Below are positions 33,527-42,243 of a stretch of 64,000 bases of DNA, one piece after another. The notes beneath the pieces are model-generated. The model searched no databases, had not been told where the DNA came from, and was given only the letters and a program-made list of their open reading frames with translations. The stretch lies in contig JAFWOT010000012.1 in assembly GCA_017509785.1 (NCBI GenBank), positions 443,476-507,475 of the forward strand. The letters are read 5' to 3'. The DNA is from Clostridia bacterium (GTDB taxonomy: Bacteria > Bacillota > Clostridia > Christensenellales > CAG-138). Position numbers and translations under genes: made by a program. The stretch's first letter is position 1. Each line of letters opens with the position of its first letter.

Positions 33527-33528
33527 AT
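33508..33528 (+). promoter_or_regulatory. Probable PadR operator
   Basis: ATACTAT and ATAGTAT form a perfect 7-bp inverted repeat with a 7-nt centre, covering the spacer and -10 box of the padR promoter. A bound PadR dimer would block RNA polymerase, so autorepression is likely. Confidence 0.6.
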
Positions 33529-33549
33529 CACGTGAAGGGAGGTATTCAC

Positions 33550-33867
33550 ATGGACGTTCAGTTGAAACGCGGGTTCATAGAGATCTGCGTGCTTGCCGCA
33601 ATGCTGCGCGGCCCGACCTACGGCTACCGGCTGATAAAGGACGTTGAGCCCTATATGGAGATATCGGAGTCGACGCTCTACCCGATATTGAAAAGGCTCG
33701 AATCCGAGGGCAGCGTGAGCGTGCAGAGCGCGGAACACAACGGCAGGCTGAGAAAATACTACACGATCACCCCCACCGGGCGCGGGCGCATAGACGAGTT
33801 CCTGCGCGGCTGGCAGGATATAATGAAAATCTACCGCTTCATAGAAAGAGAGGCTTCCCATGTCTAA
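33550..33867 (+). CDS. PadR family transcriptional regulator
   Basis: A 105-residue winged-helix PadR regulator: LKRGFIEICVLAAMLRGPTYGYRLIKD, the recognition helix SESTLYPILKRLESEGSV and the wing GRLRKYYTITPTGRGRIDEF. It has the short C-terminal dimerisation helix of subfamily s2. GGGAGG precedes ATG 33550. It overlaps the membrane-protein gene by eight bases. A palindrome over its promoter suggests autoregulation; PadR proteins often sense membrane-active or phenolic compounds. Confidence 0.94.
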   Translation: MDVQLKRGFIEICVLAAMLRGPTYGYRLIKDVEPYMEISESTLYPILKRLESEGSVSVQSAEHNGRLRKYYTITPTGRGRIDEFLRGWQDIMKIYRFIEREASHV

Positions 33868-35053
33868 AAAGGAATTCCTGAAAAAGCTGAAAAAGGCGCT
33901 TTCCGCGCTCCCCGCCGCCGAAAGGGAGCGGACGCTCGCCTATTATGACGAGCTCATCGAGGACCGCAAGGAATCTGGCGCGACTGAGGAATCGGCGGTT
34001 TACGCCATGGGCGAACCCCAAAGCATAGCGGCGGAGATACTTGCCGACGCAAACGAGCGCGGAGTGGAGCTGAAGAAGCACACTCCCTTCGGCAGAGCCG
34101 CGCTCATACTGCTCATCGGGTTCCTCTGCGGGGCGCTCATCTGGTTCGGCACGAACGTGATCGCGGATCTCGTCAGAGGCGGCGCGGACTCGGGCGAATG
34201 GGAGAAGGTCGAAAAGAACATCGAATTGGGCTCGATCTCGACCATAAACATGGATATGACCACCGTCGACCTTGTCATCACCGGATCGGACAGCGAGATG
34301 ATCCGCCTGGTTTACTTTACGAACGACGCTCTCGTCGAATACAATTTCGAATCATCCGAAGACACTGTCACCCTCACGCAGAGGAAGAAGCGTATTCTCT
34401 TCGATTTCTTTTCGCAAAGGAACAAGCGAAGCGCCTCCCTGTTCGTTCCGGAAGGATTTACCGGCACTATAATCGCCAAGACCACGACCGGCGATCTGAT
34501 ACTTGAAAACGTCGCTTCCGCCTCCGCACTTCATTTGAGCACCACGACGGGCGACTTGACGATCCATGACGCGAAGTCGAAGTACGCCTTGTTCGGCGTC
34601 ACTACGGGAGATATGCGCGTTTCCGAATGTGTATTTCCCGGAGATATGACTGCATCCGGCTCCACCGGCGACGTGATGATAAAGGGCGTACGGAGCGTGA
34701 AGATGAGCGTCAAAACGACCACCGGCGACATGATCCTCGAGGACGTGCAGCTTTCGACGCTCGACGCGGAGCTCACCACGGGCGGCATCAACGCAAACCG
34801 TGTCGCCGCGGAGAAGGTCACGCTCCGCGCCTCGACAGGCGACGTTAAATTTGACGGGCTCGACGCGAAGAGTATCGATATTTCGGTCTCGACCGGAGAC
34901 GTGCTTGGCACGCTTGCGGGAAGCGCTGAGGATTACACGTTTGAAACGCATACCTCGACGGGCAGGAACAATCTGCCGGAGAACTTCGGATCCGGCGAAA
35001 GGAAGCTCAAGGTCAGCGCCTCCACTGGGGATATAAACATAAGCTTTGATTGA
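33860..35053 (+). CDS. HAAS (DUF1700) - DUF4097 membrane protein
   Basis: A 397-residue protein. The N-terminal ~75 residues are a HAAS/DUF1700 helical domain (FLKKLKKALSALPAAERERTLAYYDELIEDR). One transmembrane helix follows (ALILLIGFLCGALIWFG). The rest is a DUF4097 beta-helix of repeated strands ending in T(T/S)GD (TTTGDLILENV, TTGDLTIHD, STGDVMI and so on), about nine turns, predicted outside the cell. PadR-HAAS-DUF4097 is a common Firmicutes pair in which the membrane protein is thought to sense or respond to envelope stress. The ninefold TGD pattern is very regular here. Confidence 0.9.
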   Translation: MSKKEFLKKLKKALSALPAAERERTLAYYDELIEDRKESGATEESAVYAMGEPQSIAAEILADANERGVELKKHTPFGRAALILLIGFLCGALIWFGTNVIADLVRGGADSGEWEKVEKNIELGSISTINMDMTTVDLVITGSDSEMIRLVYFTNDALVEYNFESSEDTVTLTQRKKRILFDFFSQRNKRSASLFVPEGFTGTIIAKTTTGDLILENVASASALHLSTTTGDLTIHDAKSKYALFGVTTGDMRVSECVFPGDMTASGSTGDVMIKGVRSVKMSVKTTTGDMILEDVQLSTLDAELTTGGINANRVAAEKVTLRASTGDVKFDGLDAKSIDISVSTGDVLGTLAGSAEDYTFETHTSTGRNNLPENFGSGERKLKVSASTGDINISFD

Positions 35054-35241
35054 TCGCCTTTTTGGGAAAAGGGGATGCATCCCGGCACACGTATAAGGCC
35101 GCTGTGATCCGAACAATTTAAGATTCGAAGAACAATAATCGGCTGCGGCAAAGGAAAAGTACGGGAAAGATCCCGTGCTTTTCTCAATAAGCACAGCTCG
35201 CGGGGTATTTCTAATATATTTAACTTTTCACCCGTTTTTGA

Positions 35242-35270
35242 TTGACATATCCTCCCTTTTTGTTTACAAT
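35242..35270 (+). promoter_or_regulatory. Sigma-A promoter of the CoA-transferase/thiolase genes
   Basis: TTGACA (35242-35247), a 17-nt spacer and TACAAT (35265-35270). ATACC-GTT-GGTAT (35272-35284) lies over the expected transcription start and could be an operator. The gap 35054-35241 has no other assignable feature. Confidence 0.75.
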
Positions 35271-35328
35271 GATACCGTTGGTATACGTTTGCAAAAAAAC
35301 CCATCAGTCAACATCACAGGAGGATAGA

Positions 35329-35988
35329 ATGAACAAAGTTACAACCGTTGAAGAAGCCTTCTCCCACATCAAGGACGGCGATACCATCATGGTAGGCGGC
35401 TTCCTTATGTGCGGAAGCCCCGAGTATCTCATCCACACCTTCTTGGATCACCCCTCTAAAGGGCTCACCATCGTCAATAACGACATGGGCGAGTACGGTT
35501 CCAGCCTCACTCCCCTGCTGGCTTCCGGCCGCGTCACCGATCTCATCTGCACCTGGATCGTCCGCAACCCCGCCGCTCAGGAGATGTACAAGGCAAACCC
35601 CAAGTGCCTGCACATCAATCCGCAGGGCACTCTGACCGAGCGCATCCGTGCGGGCGGATTCGGCATCGCCGCTTTCTACACCCCCACCGGCGTCGGCACC
35701 ATCATTGAAGAAGGCAAGGATACCCGCTGGTTCAACGGCCGCAAGTACATCATGGAGACCGCGCTCCGCGCGAACGTCGCCTTCATCCACGCGGAGATCG
35801 CCGACGAGATGGGCAACATCTTCATGAAGGGCTCCTCCAAGAATTATAACGCCGCAATGGCGACCGCGGCCGATTACGTCATCGTCGAGGCGAACCACAT
35901 CGTTCCCGTCGGCGAGATCGACCCCGAGCTCGTGACCGTTTCCGGCATCTACGTCAACGCCGTAGTGCCCGTTCCCCAGAAGGACTAA
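35329..35988 (+). CDS. CoA transferase subunit A (acetate/butyrate-acetoacetate type)
   Basis: A 219-residue alpha subunit of a family I 3-oxoacid/acetoacetate CoA-transferase. IKDGDTIMVGGFLMCGSPEYLI and the GFGIAAFYTPTGVGT loop are the family signatures. Together with the next gene it exchanges CoA between acetoacetyl- or butyryl-CoA and short-chain acids. AGGAGG precedes ATG 35329; an open frame from 35242 starts inside the promoter. Codon use is markedly C-ending, as in highly expressed genes. Confidence 0.93.
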   Translation: MNKVTTVEEAFSHIKDGDTIMVGGFLMCGSPEYLIHTFLDHPSKGLTIVNNDMGEYGSSLTPLLASGRVTDLICTWIVRNPAAQEMYKANPKCLHINPQGTLTERIRAGGFGIAAFYTPTGVGTIIEEGKDTRWFNGRKYIMETALRANVAFIHAEIADEMGNIFMKGSSKNYNAAMATAADYVIVEANHIVPVGEIDPELVTVSGIYVNAVVPVPQKD

Positions 35989-36012
35989 TCGACGAATATT
36001 GAGGTAAGATTT

Positions 36013-36666
36013 ATGGATAACAAGAATATAATCGCAAGGCGCGTTGCTCAGATGCTCCATGACGGCGAGGTCGTGAATCTCGGCGTCGGTATCCCCCAGC
36101 TCGTTGCGAACTGGCTCCCCGAGGGAGTTGAGCTCATCGTTCATGCCGAAAACGGCATCATCGGTGCGGGCGGCTACTCCGAGGAAGGCAAGGGCGATCC
36201 CAACGTCGTAGACGCGGGCGGCATGATGATCGACATCAAGCCCGGCGCTCAGTTCATAATCTCCACCGATTCCTTCGGCGCTATCCGCGGCGGCCACATC
36301 GATATGACGATACTCGGCGCCTACCAGGTCGACTCCAAGGGCAACCTCGCGAACTGGTGCCTCCCCAATAAGATGGGCGGCATCGGCGGCGCCATGGATC
36401 TCGTTTCCGGCGCGAAGCAGGTCGTCGTCGCGATGGAGCACACCCAGAAGGGCAACCCCAAGATCGTCGAGAACTGCACCTTCGCGCTGACGGGCGCGGG
36501 CGTTGTCGACTACATCGTCACCGAGATGGGCTTCATGCACGTGACCGAGAAGGGCATCGTGCTCGAGGAGATCAACCCCAACTACACCGTCGAGCAGGTC
36601 CTTGCCGCTACCGACGCAAGGCTGATCGTTCCCGTTGACCTCAAGGCAATGGACGTTATTGACTAA
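36013..36666 (+). CDS. CoA transferase subunit B
   Basis: A 217-residue beta subunit. The active-site glutamate is in VHAENGIIGAGGY, matching the (S/A)ENG motif that carries the CoA thioester. GHIDMTILGAYQVD and VVVAMEHTQKGNPKIV are further conserved stretches. It follows subunit A by 24 bases and forms a heterodimer or heterotetramer with it. A weak hairpin (36674-36693) separates it from the thiolase gene and may adjust downstream expression. Confidence 0.94.
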   Translation: MDNKNIIARRVAQMLHDGEVVNLGVGIPQLVANWLPEGVELIVHAENGIIGAGGYSEEGKGDPNVVDAGGMMIDIKPGAQFIISTDSFGAIRGGHIDMTILGAYQVDSKGNLANWCLPNKMGGIGGAMDLVSGAKQVVVAMEHTQKGNPKIVENCTFALTGAGVVDYIVTEMGFMHVTEKGIVLEEINPNYTVEQVLAATDARLIVPVDLKAMDVID

Positions 36667-36673
36667 AACGAAT

Positions 36674-36701
36674 GGGCAGGCTCGCTCCTGCCCTTAAAAT
36701 T
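36674..36701 (+). terminator. Weak terminator or processing hairpin
   Basis: GGGCAGG and CCTGCCC (36674-36680, 36687-36693) close a 6-nt loop and are followed by TTAAAATTT, before the thiolase gene. Confidence 0.45.
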
Positions 36702-36726
36702 TATCATTATCGGAGGTATATCTTAT

Positions 36727-37914
36727 ATGTCTAAGGAAGTTGTTATTGCAAGCGCAGTCCGTACCGCTGTCGGCACATTCGGCGGTTCCCTGAAGGATAT
36801 CCCCGCCGTCGATCTCGGCGCGATCGTGATCAAGGAAGCCGTGAAGAGAGCCGGCATCGCCCCCGCCGACGTTGACGAGGTCATTATGGGCTGCGTACTG
36901 CAGGGCGGCCTCGGCCAGAGCGTCGCGCGTCAGGCGAGCGTCAAGGCGGGCATCCCCGTGGAAGTCCCCGCGGAGACCATCAACAACGTCTGCGGTTCCG
37001 GCCTTAAGGCGGTCAACCTTGCCGCCGCCATGATAATGGCGGGCGAGGCGGACTGCATGGTCGTCGGCGGTATGGAGAACATGTCCGCCACCGCTTACGC
37101 CATCCCCCAGGCGCGCTACGGCTACCGCATGAGCATGCCCACCGCGAACATCGTCGACATGATGGTCAAGGACGGCCTCTGGGAGGCGTTCAACGATTAC
37201 CATATGGGCATCACTGCGGAGAACGTCGCCGAGCAGTGGGGCATCACCCGCGAGATGCAGGATGAGTTCGCCCTCCGTTCCCAGCAGAACACCGCCAAGG
37301 CCCAGGAAGAGGGCAAGTTCGACGAGGAGATCGTCCCCGTAATGGTAAAGGTCAAGAAGGAGATGGTCGAGTTCAAGAAGGACGAGCACAACCGTCCCGG
37401 CACCACCATGGAAGCCCTTGCGAAGCTCCGCCCCGCCTTCAAGAAGGACGGCACCGTCACCGCGGGCAACGCCTCCGGCATCAATGACGGCGCTGCCGCG
37501 GTCGTCATAATGAGCGCGGAGAAGGCCGAGGAGCTCGGCGTTAAGCCCATGGCGAAGTTCGTAGTCGGCGCTTCCGCCGGCGTTGAGCCCAGCATAATGG
37601 GCGTCGGCCCCGTCGCCGCCACGAGGAAGGCTCTCAAGAAAGCCAACATGACCATCGACCAGCTCGACCGCATCGAGGCGAACGAGGCGTTTGCCGCTCA
37701 GTCCCTCGCCGTCGGCAAGGATCTCGGCTGGGATATCGACAAGGTCAACGTCAACGGCGGCGCGATCTCCATCGGCCACCCCATCGGCGCCTCCGGCTGC
37801 CGCATTCTCGTCACCCTGCTCTATGAGCTGAAGCACTCCGGCCTCAAGACCGGCCTTGCCACGCTCTGCGTCGGCGGCGGTATGGGCGTTGCGACGATCG
37901 TTGAAGCGATGTAA
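36727..37914 (+). CDS. Acetyl-CoA C-acetyltransferase (thiolase)
   Basis: A complete 395-residue biosynthetic thiolase. The acyl-accepting Cys is in [13 protein letters not shown] (near residue 89), the His in [14 protein letters not shown] and the second Cys in [11 protein letters not shown]. It condenses two acetyl-CoA to acetoacetyl-CoA, the substrate for the CoA-transferase encoded just upstream. GGAGG lies before the ATG. The 3-hydroxybutyryl-CoA dehydrogenase, crotonase and butyryl-CoA dehydrogenase genes that would complete butyrate synthesis are not in the window. Confidence 0.95.
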   Translation: MSKEVVIASAVRTAVGTFGGSLKDIPAVDLGAIVIKEAVKRAGIAPADVDEVIMGCVLQGGLGQSVARQASVKAGIPVEVPAETINNVCGSGLKAVNLAAAMIMAGEADCMVVGGMENMSATAYAIPQARYGYRMSMPTANIVDMMVKDGLWEAFNDYHMGITAENVAEQWGITREMQDEFALRSQQNTAKAQEEGKFDEEIVPVMVKVKKEMVEFKKDEHNRPGTTMEALAKLRPAFKKDGTVTAGNASGINDGAAAVVIMSAEKAEELGVKPMAKFVVGASAGVEPSIMGVGPVAATRKALKKANMTIDQLDRIEANEAFAAQSLAVGKDLGWDIDKVNVNGGAISIGHPIGASGCRILVTLLYELKHSGLKTGLATLCVGGGMGVATIVEAM

Positions 37915-37929
37915 ATACAAATTATCATC

Positions 37930-37955
37930 AAGGGGGCTCTCGCAGCCCCCTTTAT
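37930..37955 (+). terminator. Terminator after the thiolase gene
   Basis: AAGGGGGCT-CTCGC-AGCCCCCTT followed by TATT. Confidence 0.85.
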
Positions 37956-37968
37956 TAAAGGATCGTTT

Positions 37969-38817
37969 ATGAGCAAGTACAAGATAAGATCGGTTGCATT
38001 TGTCGCTGTTGCGACAGCGCTGTTGTTTCTTTTCGGCTGTGGAACGGCCAACGACGGCGAAAAGAAAAACGAGAAGGAGGATCCCATAATGAACGTTGAA
38101 AACGATACCGCTTTGGGCAGATGGCTTGAAGCGCACGGGGTTGAATATTATATTGCGGACGTGGAGCTTTCTCCTGAGAAGCTGACCGAGCTTTATGAAA
38201 AGGAGCTTGAAAAGGGCAGGCATGAAGGCTATACCCCCGTGATAGTATTGGACGACGGTACGGATGGTTCCCTGCTTTTATCCATGCTTAAGGAGTATGA
38301 CCCCGAATCACTGCTTCAGGCAGAGCTGCCAGACGGCAAAGCTTTCCTCGACAGCAGGATCGACGAGTTCAAAAATCCTTCCGATCCATCGCTTGACGCG
38401 CTCGATCCCGATATGCTCAGGGATGATTCCGCGGTGGGCGAGCCGCTTAACGCTTTCATCTCATATTCCATTGAGATGGACGGAAGCATTGCCCATATAG
38501 TTAAGCTGCCCACCGATAAGCCTTGGGAAGCGGTATTATACCTTCCGTTCGGAGGATGGAACTCCTGCCCCGACCCCGAGCATATGGCGGGCGTCTGCAA
38601 ATACTGGTATGAGAAATACTCCGCTTATCCCGCATTGATCGCGGGCGAGGAGTTGAACTTTTATCTGCCCTCTCCCGTTCCGGAATCGGAAGCACGCGAA
38701 GCCGCGCTTGAGCATTTCGCCTTCTGCGAGGACGTAGTATTCCAAGGTGTGGGTTATATTAACGCAGTGGAGGATTATATCAGACAATCCACCGTTTGGT
38801 ATTTCTGGTGGGATTAA
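37969..38817 (+). CDS. DUF4253 domain lipoprotein
   Basis: A 282-residue protein with a lipoprotein signal peptide ending Leu-Phe-Gly-Cys-Gly. The C-terminal ~110 residues match DUF4253: LYLPFGGWNSCPDPEHMAGV, YWYEKYSAYPALIAGEELNF, then HFAFCEDVVFQGVG and the closing WYFWWD. DUF4253 is usually found in soluble proteins; an N-terminal lipid anchor with a charged linker is less usual. It starts 14 bases after the thiolase terminator and no separate promoter was seen. Function unknown. Confidence 0.82.
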   Translation: MSKYKIRSVAFVAVATALLFLFGCGTANDGEKKNEKEDPIMNVENDTALGRWLEAHGVEYYIADVELSPEKLTELYEKELEKGRHEGYTPVIVLDDGTDGSLLLSMLKEYDPESLLQAELPDGKAFLDSRIDEFKNPSDPSLDALDPDMLRDDSAVGEPLNAFISYSIEMDGSIAHIVKLPTDKPWEAVLYLPFGGWNSCPDPEHMAGVCKYWYEKYSAYPALIAGEELNFYLPSPVPESEAREAALEHFAFCEDVVFQGVGYINAVEDYIRQSTVWYFWWD

Positions 38818-38878
38818 AGACCGAATCAAAACCACCCGTTGAACGTGTGGTTGTATAACGCCTGATCGGCTTCCAAAA

Positions 38879-38923
38879 CAAAGGCCGGTACGGAGAGATC
38901 GATCCTCTGCGCCGGTCTTTTAT
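38879..38923. terminator. Imperfect bidirectional hairpin
   Basis: AAAGGCCGG...CCGGTCTTT with a long, partly paired stem between a DUF4253 gene on the plus strand and a FlaR-like gene on the minus strand. It could stop transcription from both sides. Confidence 0.55.
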
Positions 38924-38980
38924 CGTTCAGCATGAAGCCGGGAGCATCCTTATGCGCGCGTATGCCGCAGCGCCGGCTTT

Positions 38981-39541
38981 TTACGTACGTTGATCAAGCT
39001 CATTCTTGAACCTCTCGACCTCTCTTTGGTTTTTCAGCTCCACGCTCTTCCCGCCGTACCGCGCGACAAGGGCGGCATAGCGCTTCAGCTTCGGCTTCGT
39101 TCTGCCGCCGCGGAGGATCCATTTTTGAAATGCGAGGTCGAACTTTTCCTCGCACCCGGGAGCGGCCGAGGAGCGCACCTTATTCCTGTATTTCCTGCTC
39201 CTGCGCAGAGCCCTCGTGTAGCACACCAGGCGGTTGAAATTGAGGTAGATTATAAGATCCGCCTCCTCCATCCTGCGCTCATGCTCCAGCTTCATGTAAT
39301 TGCCGTCTATCACCCAGCCGCGCTCCTCGTTCCCGTCGAGAAAGGCTCGCATGAGGGCAAGCTCTTCCTCCGGCTCGCGCTCGACCCAATTCGGCAGGAA
39401 GTGTATCGCGTCGATATGCAGGAGCGGCAGGACGTATTTCTCACTCAAAAAAACCGCCAGCGTGGATTTTCCGCTTCCGGAATGCCCGATGACCGCTATT
39501 TTTGCATTGGGCGGGATATCGGTTTTTACCCGTTTTTTCAT
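38981..39541 (-). CDS. P-loop kinase, DNA topology modulation protein (FlaR)-like
   Basis: A 186-residue adenylate-kinase-fold protein. The Walker A is GHSGSGKSTLAVFLSE; LLHIDAIHFLPNWVE, WVIDGNYMKLEHERRMEEADLIIYL and the Arg-rich RALRRSRKYRNK lid fit the FlaR-like family annotated as topology modulation proteins. That name is historical; a nucleotide kinase activity is more plausible. It overlaps recO by four bases and is translated from the same transcript. Confidence 0.85.
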   Translation of the reverse strand: MKKRVKTDIPPNAKIAVIGHSGSGKSTLAVFLSEKYVLPLLHIDAIHFLPNWVEREPEEELALMRAFLDGNEERGWVIDGNYMKLEHERRMEEADLIIYLNFNRLVCYTRALRRSRKYRNKVRSSAAPGCEEKFDLAFQKWILRGGRTKPKLKRYAALVARYGGKSVELKNQREVERFKNELDQRT

Positions 39542-40254
39542 CGCTTCACCGTAAACTCAAAGACGTATTCGGCATAATTATATATCAGGGAGTCGAGCTC
39601 CGCGCGGACGACCTCGGGCAGGCGGACGCGCCTCAATTCCGAGGCGTCGAGCATCATCATCCGGCGCCACGCCTCGAGCGCAAGCGCGCTTACGGACTTG
39701 AAAGCCCCGCCGCAGGCCTCGCATACGGAGCCGCCGAGCCTGTTCGAGAAGCGGACCGTCTTCTGTTCGCGGACGTCCTTCCCGCATTTGACGCAGGAGG
39801 TCAGCGTCGGCGCGTATCCGCAGAGCCGCAGGAATTTCGCCATGAATGCGAGCTCCGCGTCCTTGGGATCGTTCTCACCGTAGGCGATGACGGTCAGCGC
39901 GTTATAGAGCAGGAGGAAGAGCTCGTCGTTTGCGATATCGTTTTCGGCGACGCGCTCGGCGGCGCGGGTCACCTGCGTAGCGGAAACGAGCTGCTCGTAG
40001 CTCTCCCTGATGGAATAGAAGCTCTCAAGCACGGCGGCGGACGAGAGCTGGAGCTTGCCGAAGCGGTCGTTGACCTCCATCTCGCCGTATACGAACTGCG
40101 TCGCGAACGCCGAAAGCTTGTGGTTGGGCTTGCGGCAGCCGCGGGCCGTCACGGTGACGAGACCGTGCTCCCTCGTCAGGACGTTGAGTATCCTGTCCGA
40201 TTCGCGGTAATCCGTCACGCGGAGAACTATTCCGTTCATTATCTCGTTTGGCAT
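39538..40254 (-). CDS. recO: DNA repair protein RecO
   Basis: A 238-residue RecO. The N-terminal OB fold begins IVLRVTDYRESDRILNVLTREHGLVTVTARG, and the zinc site is CVKCG...CEACGG. RecO loads RecA onto SSB-coated DNA with RecR. The open frame continues upstream to 40320, but the extra residues do not resemble RecO; ATG 40254 or 40239 is the likely start. It lies after era as in many Firmicutes. Confidence 0.9.
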   Translation of the reverse strand: MPNEIMNGIVLRVTDYRESDRILNVLTREHGLVTVTARGCRKPNHKLSAFATQFVYGEMEVNDRFGKLQLSSAAVLESFYSIRESYEQLVSATQVTRAAERVAENDIANDELFLLLYNALTVIAYGENDPKDAELAFMAKFLRLCGYAPTLTSCVKCGKDVREQKTVRFSNRLGGSVCEACGGAFKSVSALALEAWRRMMMLDASELRRVRLPEVVRAELDSLIYNYAEYVFEFTVKR

Positions 40255-40320
40255 AATTTTCTGAGGTTTCGCTTCGGCGCTCGTGGGATAATATCGGTAT
40301 GACCGAAAGGAGGTCGTCAT

Positions 40321-40479
40321 ATGGGAGCGGACAAAAACGCCATTGGTTTCTGGGCAGCTTTTGAAAAGAGCGGTAAGCTCGAGGATTATCTGCTTTTCTG
40401 CGAGAAGAGGCGCGGGCTCGTAAAGCCGGAGAAAGCGCCCCTATGCGAGGAGGGAGCTCCCGATCAATCCTCGTTATAG
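40321..40479 (+). CDS. YqzL-like microprotein
   Basis: A 52-residue open frame with AAGGAGG seven bases before its ATG. The sequence contains GFWAAFEKSGKLEDYLLFCEKR, close to the W-x-x-F-x-x-TG-x-x-x-x-YLL-Y/F pattern of YqzL, a tiny protein whose gene lies between era and recO in Bacillus. Here it sits at exactly that position but on the opposite strand, divergent from recO and overlapping the 3' end of era by 16 bases. Function of the family is unknown. The call rests on the pattern and location. Confidence 0.6.
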   Translation: MGADKNAIGFWAAFEKSGKLEDYLLFCEKRRGLVKPEKAPLCEEGAPDQSSL

Positions 40480-41363
40480 CCGAGCTCACGCAGGGCGCTC
40501 GCGCTGTTGCGCCAATCGGGGCGGACCTTCACCCAAAGCTGCAGGTTGACCTTCGCGCCGAAGAGGGTCTCTATCTCGGGCCTTGCGGCGGAGCCGATCC
40601 TTTTGAGCATCGAGCCCTTGCTGCCGATTATGATGCCCTTATGCGAATCGCGCTCGCAGTAGATGACGGCGGAGATATCGAATATGCCGTCCCCGCGATC
40701 CGAGATGCGCTCCATGTCGACGCCTATCCCGTGCGGGATCTCCTGCCGGAGGGACTTTAACGCCTTCTCCCTTATGATCTCCGCCGTGATGACGCGCATC
40801 GGCTGATCGGTGACCATATCCTCCGGGTAATACTGCGGCCCCTCGACAAGGTATGAAGCGAGGACGCTCTCGAGCTTATCGACGTTCCTGCCGCTCTGCG
40901 CGGAGATGGGGACGATCCGTTTTATGAAGCTCTCCTTTTCAAGCCTCTCGCGGACGGTCTCGACCCCGTCGAACGAGACGAGATCGGTCTTGTTTATCGC
41001 GGCGACGACGGGGGTATCCCCCACCCTCCTGCGAAGGTTTTCGATGAGGGCCTCGTCCATATCGCGGACGCCCTTCGAGGCGTCCAGCATGAAGAGGACG
41101 CACTCGACCTCCTTTAAGGAATCGTAGGCGACCTTCAGCATGTATTCGCCGAGGCGGTTTTTGGCCCCTGTAACGCCCGGAGTGTCGAGGAAGACCATCT
41201 GGTAACCCTTCCGCGTTACGACGCCTGCGATGCGGTTACGGGTCGTCTGGGCGCGTTCTGAGACGATGCTCACCTTCTGCCCGACGAGCAGGTTCAATAA
41301 AGTCGACTTGCCGACGTTAGGCGAGCCGATTATGGTTATGAAGCCCGATCTGAACTTGCTCAT
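40464..41363 (-). CDS. era: GTPase Era
   Basis: A 299-residue Era GTPase. G1 GSPNVGKSTLLN, G3 DTPGVTGAKN and G4 NKTD mark the GTPase domain; the KH domain near the C-terminus has IIGSKGSMLKRIG. Era binds 16S rRNA and takes part in 30S subunit assembly. It overlaps cdd by four bases and stands in the canonical ybeY-cdd-era-recO order. Confidence 0.97.
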   Translation of the reverse strand: MSKFRSGFITIIGSPNVGKSTLLNLLVGQKVSIVSERAQTTRNRIAGVVTRKGYQMVFLDTPGVTGAKNRLGEYMLKVAYDSLKEVECVLFMLDASKGVRDMDEALIENLRRRVGDTPVVAAINKTDLVSFDGVETVRERLEKESFIKRIVPISAQSGRNVDKLESVLASYLVEGPQYYPEDMVTDQPMRVITAEIIREKALKSLRQEIPHGIGVDMERISDRGDGIFDISAVIYCERDSHKGIIIGSKGSMLKRIGSAARPEIETLFGAKVNLQLWVKVRPDWRNSASALRELGYNED

Positions 41364-41782
41364 TTGCTGTCGTCTATATCCTTCTTGGTAAATGCCATGG
41401 GGATGAGCTCGCGGAGCTCATGCACCTCGTAGTTGCCGTCCCTGTCGGCGCAGATGACGGGCATATCGGGCGGGCAGAACTCTGCGAGCACCTGCCTGCA
41501 CACGCCGCAGGGAGCAACGTAATTGATCCCGTCGGAGATTATGGCGATCGCCTCGAAATCCCTCTCGCCCTCGTAAACGGCCTTGAACATAGCCGTGCGC
41601 TCGGCGCAGTTGGTGGGAGTGTAGGAGGCGTTTTCGATATTGCAGCCGAGGTAATACGCCCCGGAGCCCGTCTTGAGGCACGCCCCGACGTGGAACCCGG
41701 AATAGGGCACGTAGGCCTTCTCCCGCGCCTCATCGGCAAGCCTCAGCATCTTTTTGATCTCAAATTCGTGTAACTGTTTCAT
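41360..41782 (-). CDS. cdd: Cytidine deaminase
   Basis: A 140-residue homotetramer-type cytidine deaminase. FHVGACLKTGSG, the catalytic CAERTAMFKAV (Cys and Glu) and PCGVCRQVLAEFC (zinc Cys pair) are present. It salvages cytidine and deoxycytidine to uridines. It lies 20 bases after ybeY and overlaps era. Confidence 0.96.
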   Translation of the reverse strand: MKQLHEFEIKKMLRLADEAREKAYVPYSGFHVGACLKTGSGAYYLGCNIENASYTPTNCAERTAMFKAVYEGERDFEAIAIISDGINYVAPCGVCRQVLAEFCPPDMPVICADRDGNYEVHELRELIPMAFTKKDIDDSK

Positions 41783-41802
41783 CTTTCCCTCACAAAACCG
41801 TA

Positions 41803-42243
41803 TTAGAGGCTGAGCTTTGAGATTATCTCTCTCTGCTTCGCCGTCATTATCTCCTCATCCTCGGGGAGGATGTGATCGTAGCCCAGCACGTGGAGCGTGC
41901 CGTGTATGGCGAGGAAGGCGACCTCGCGCCCGACGCTGTGGCCTATTGAATCCGCCTGGCGCGCCGCCGTTTCGACGGAGATCAGTATATCCCCCAGATG
42001 CCCGTCGGGTATGGCGGCGATCTGCTCGCCCTCCGACGTCGGGAAGCTCAGCACGTCCGTCGGGCGGTCGACCCCGCGATAATCGCGGTTGTATTCGTGG
42101 ATGAGCTCATCGTTCGTGAGCCCGATGCAGATCTCACCCTCCGCGTTCTCGGCCTCGAGCGCCGCAAGGGAGCCCGCCTCCGCCGCGCGTTCGAGCTCCG
42201 GTGAAGGATCGACGCCGTATAAAACCGTTTCTATCGATCTCAT
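41803..42243 (-). CDS. ybeY: Endoribonuclease YbeY (rRNA maturation factor)
   Basis: A 146-residue YbeY with the zinc-binding HGTLHVLGYDH motif (three His) and the upstream RPTDVLSFP signature. It trims the 3' end of 16S rRNA and takes part in ribosome quality control. The ATG overlaps the HD-phosphohydrolase stop by four bases. Confidence 0.96.
   Translation of the reverse strand: MRSIETVLYGVDPSPELERAAEAGSLAALEAENAEGEICIGLTNDELIHEYNRDYRGVDRPTDVLSFPTSEGEQIAAIPDGHLGDILISVETAARQADSIGHSVGREVAFLAIHGTLHVLGYDHILPEDEEIMTAKQREIISKLSL

Noticed and set aside
38981..39541. Flagellar or DNA-topology gene (FlaR)
   Set aside because: The family name is historical; the sequence shows only a P-loop kinase, and no flagellar gene is present.
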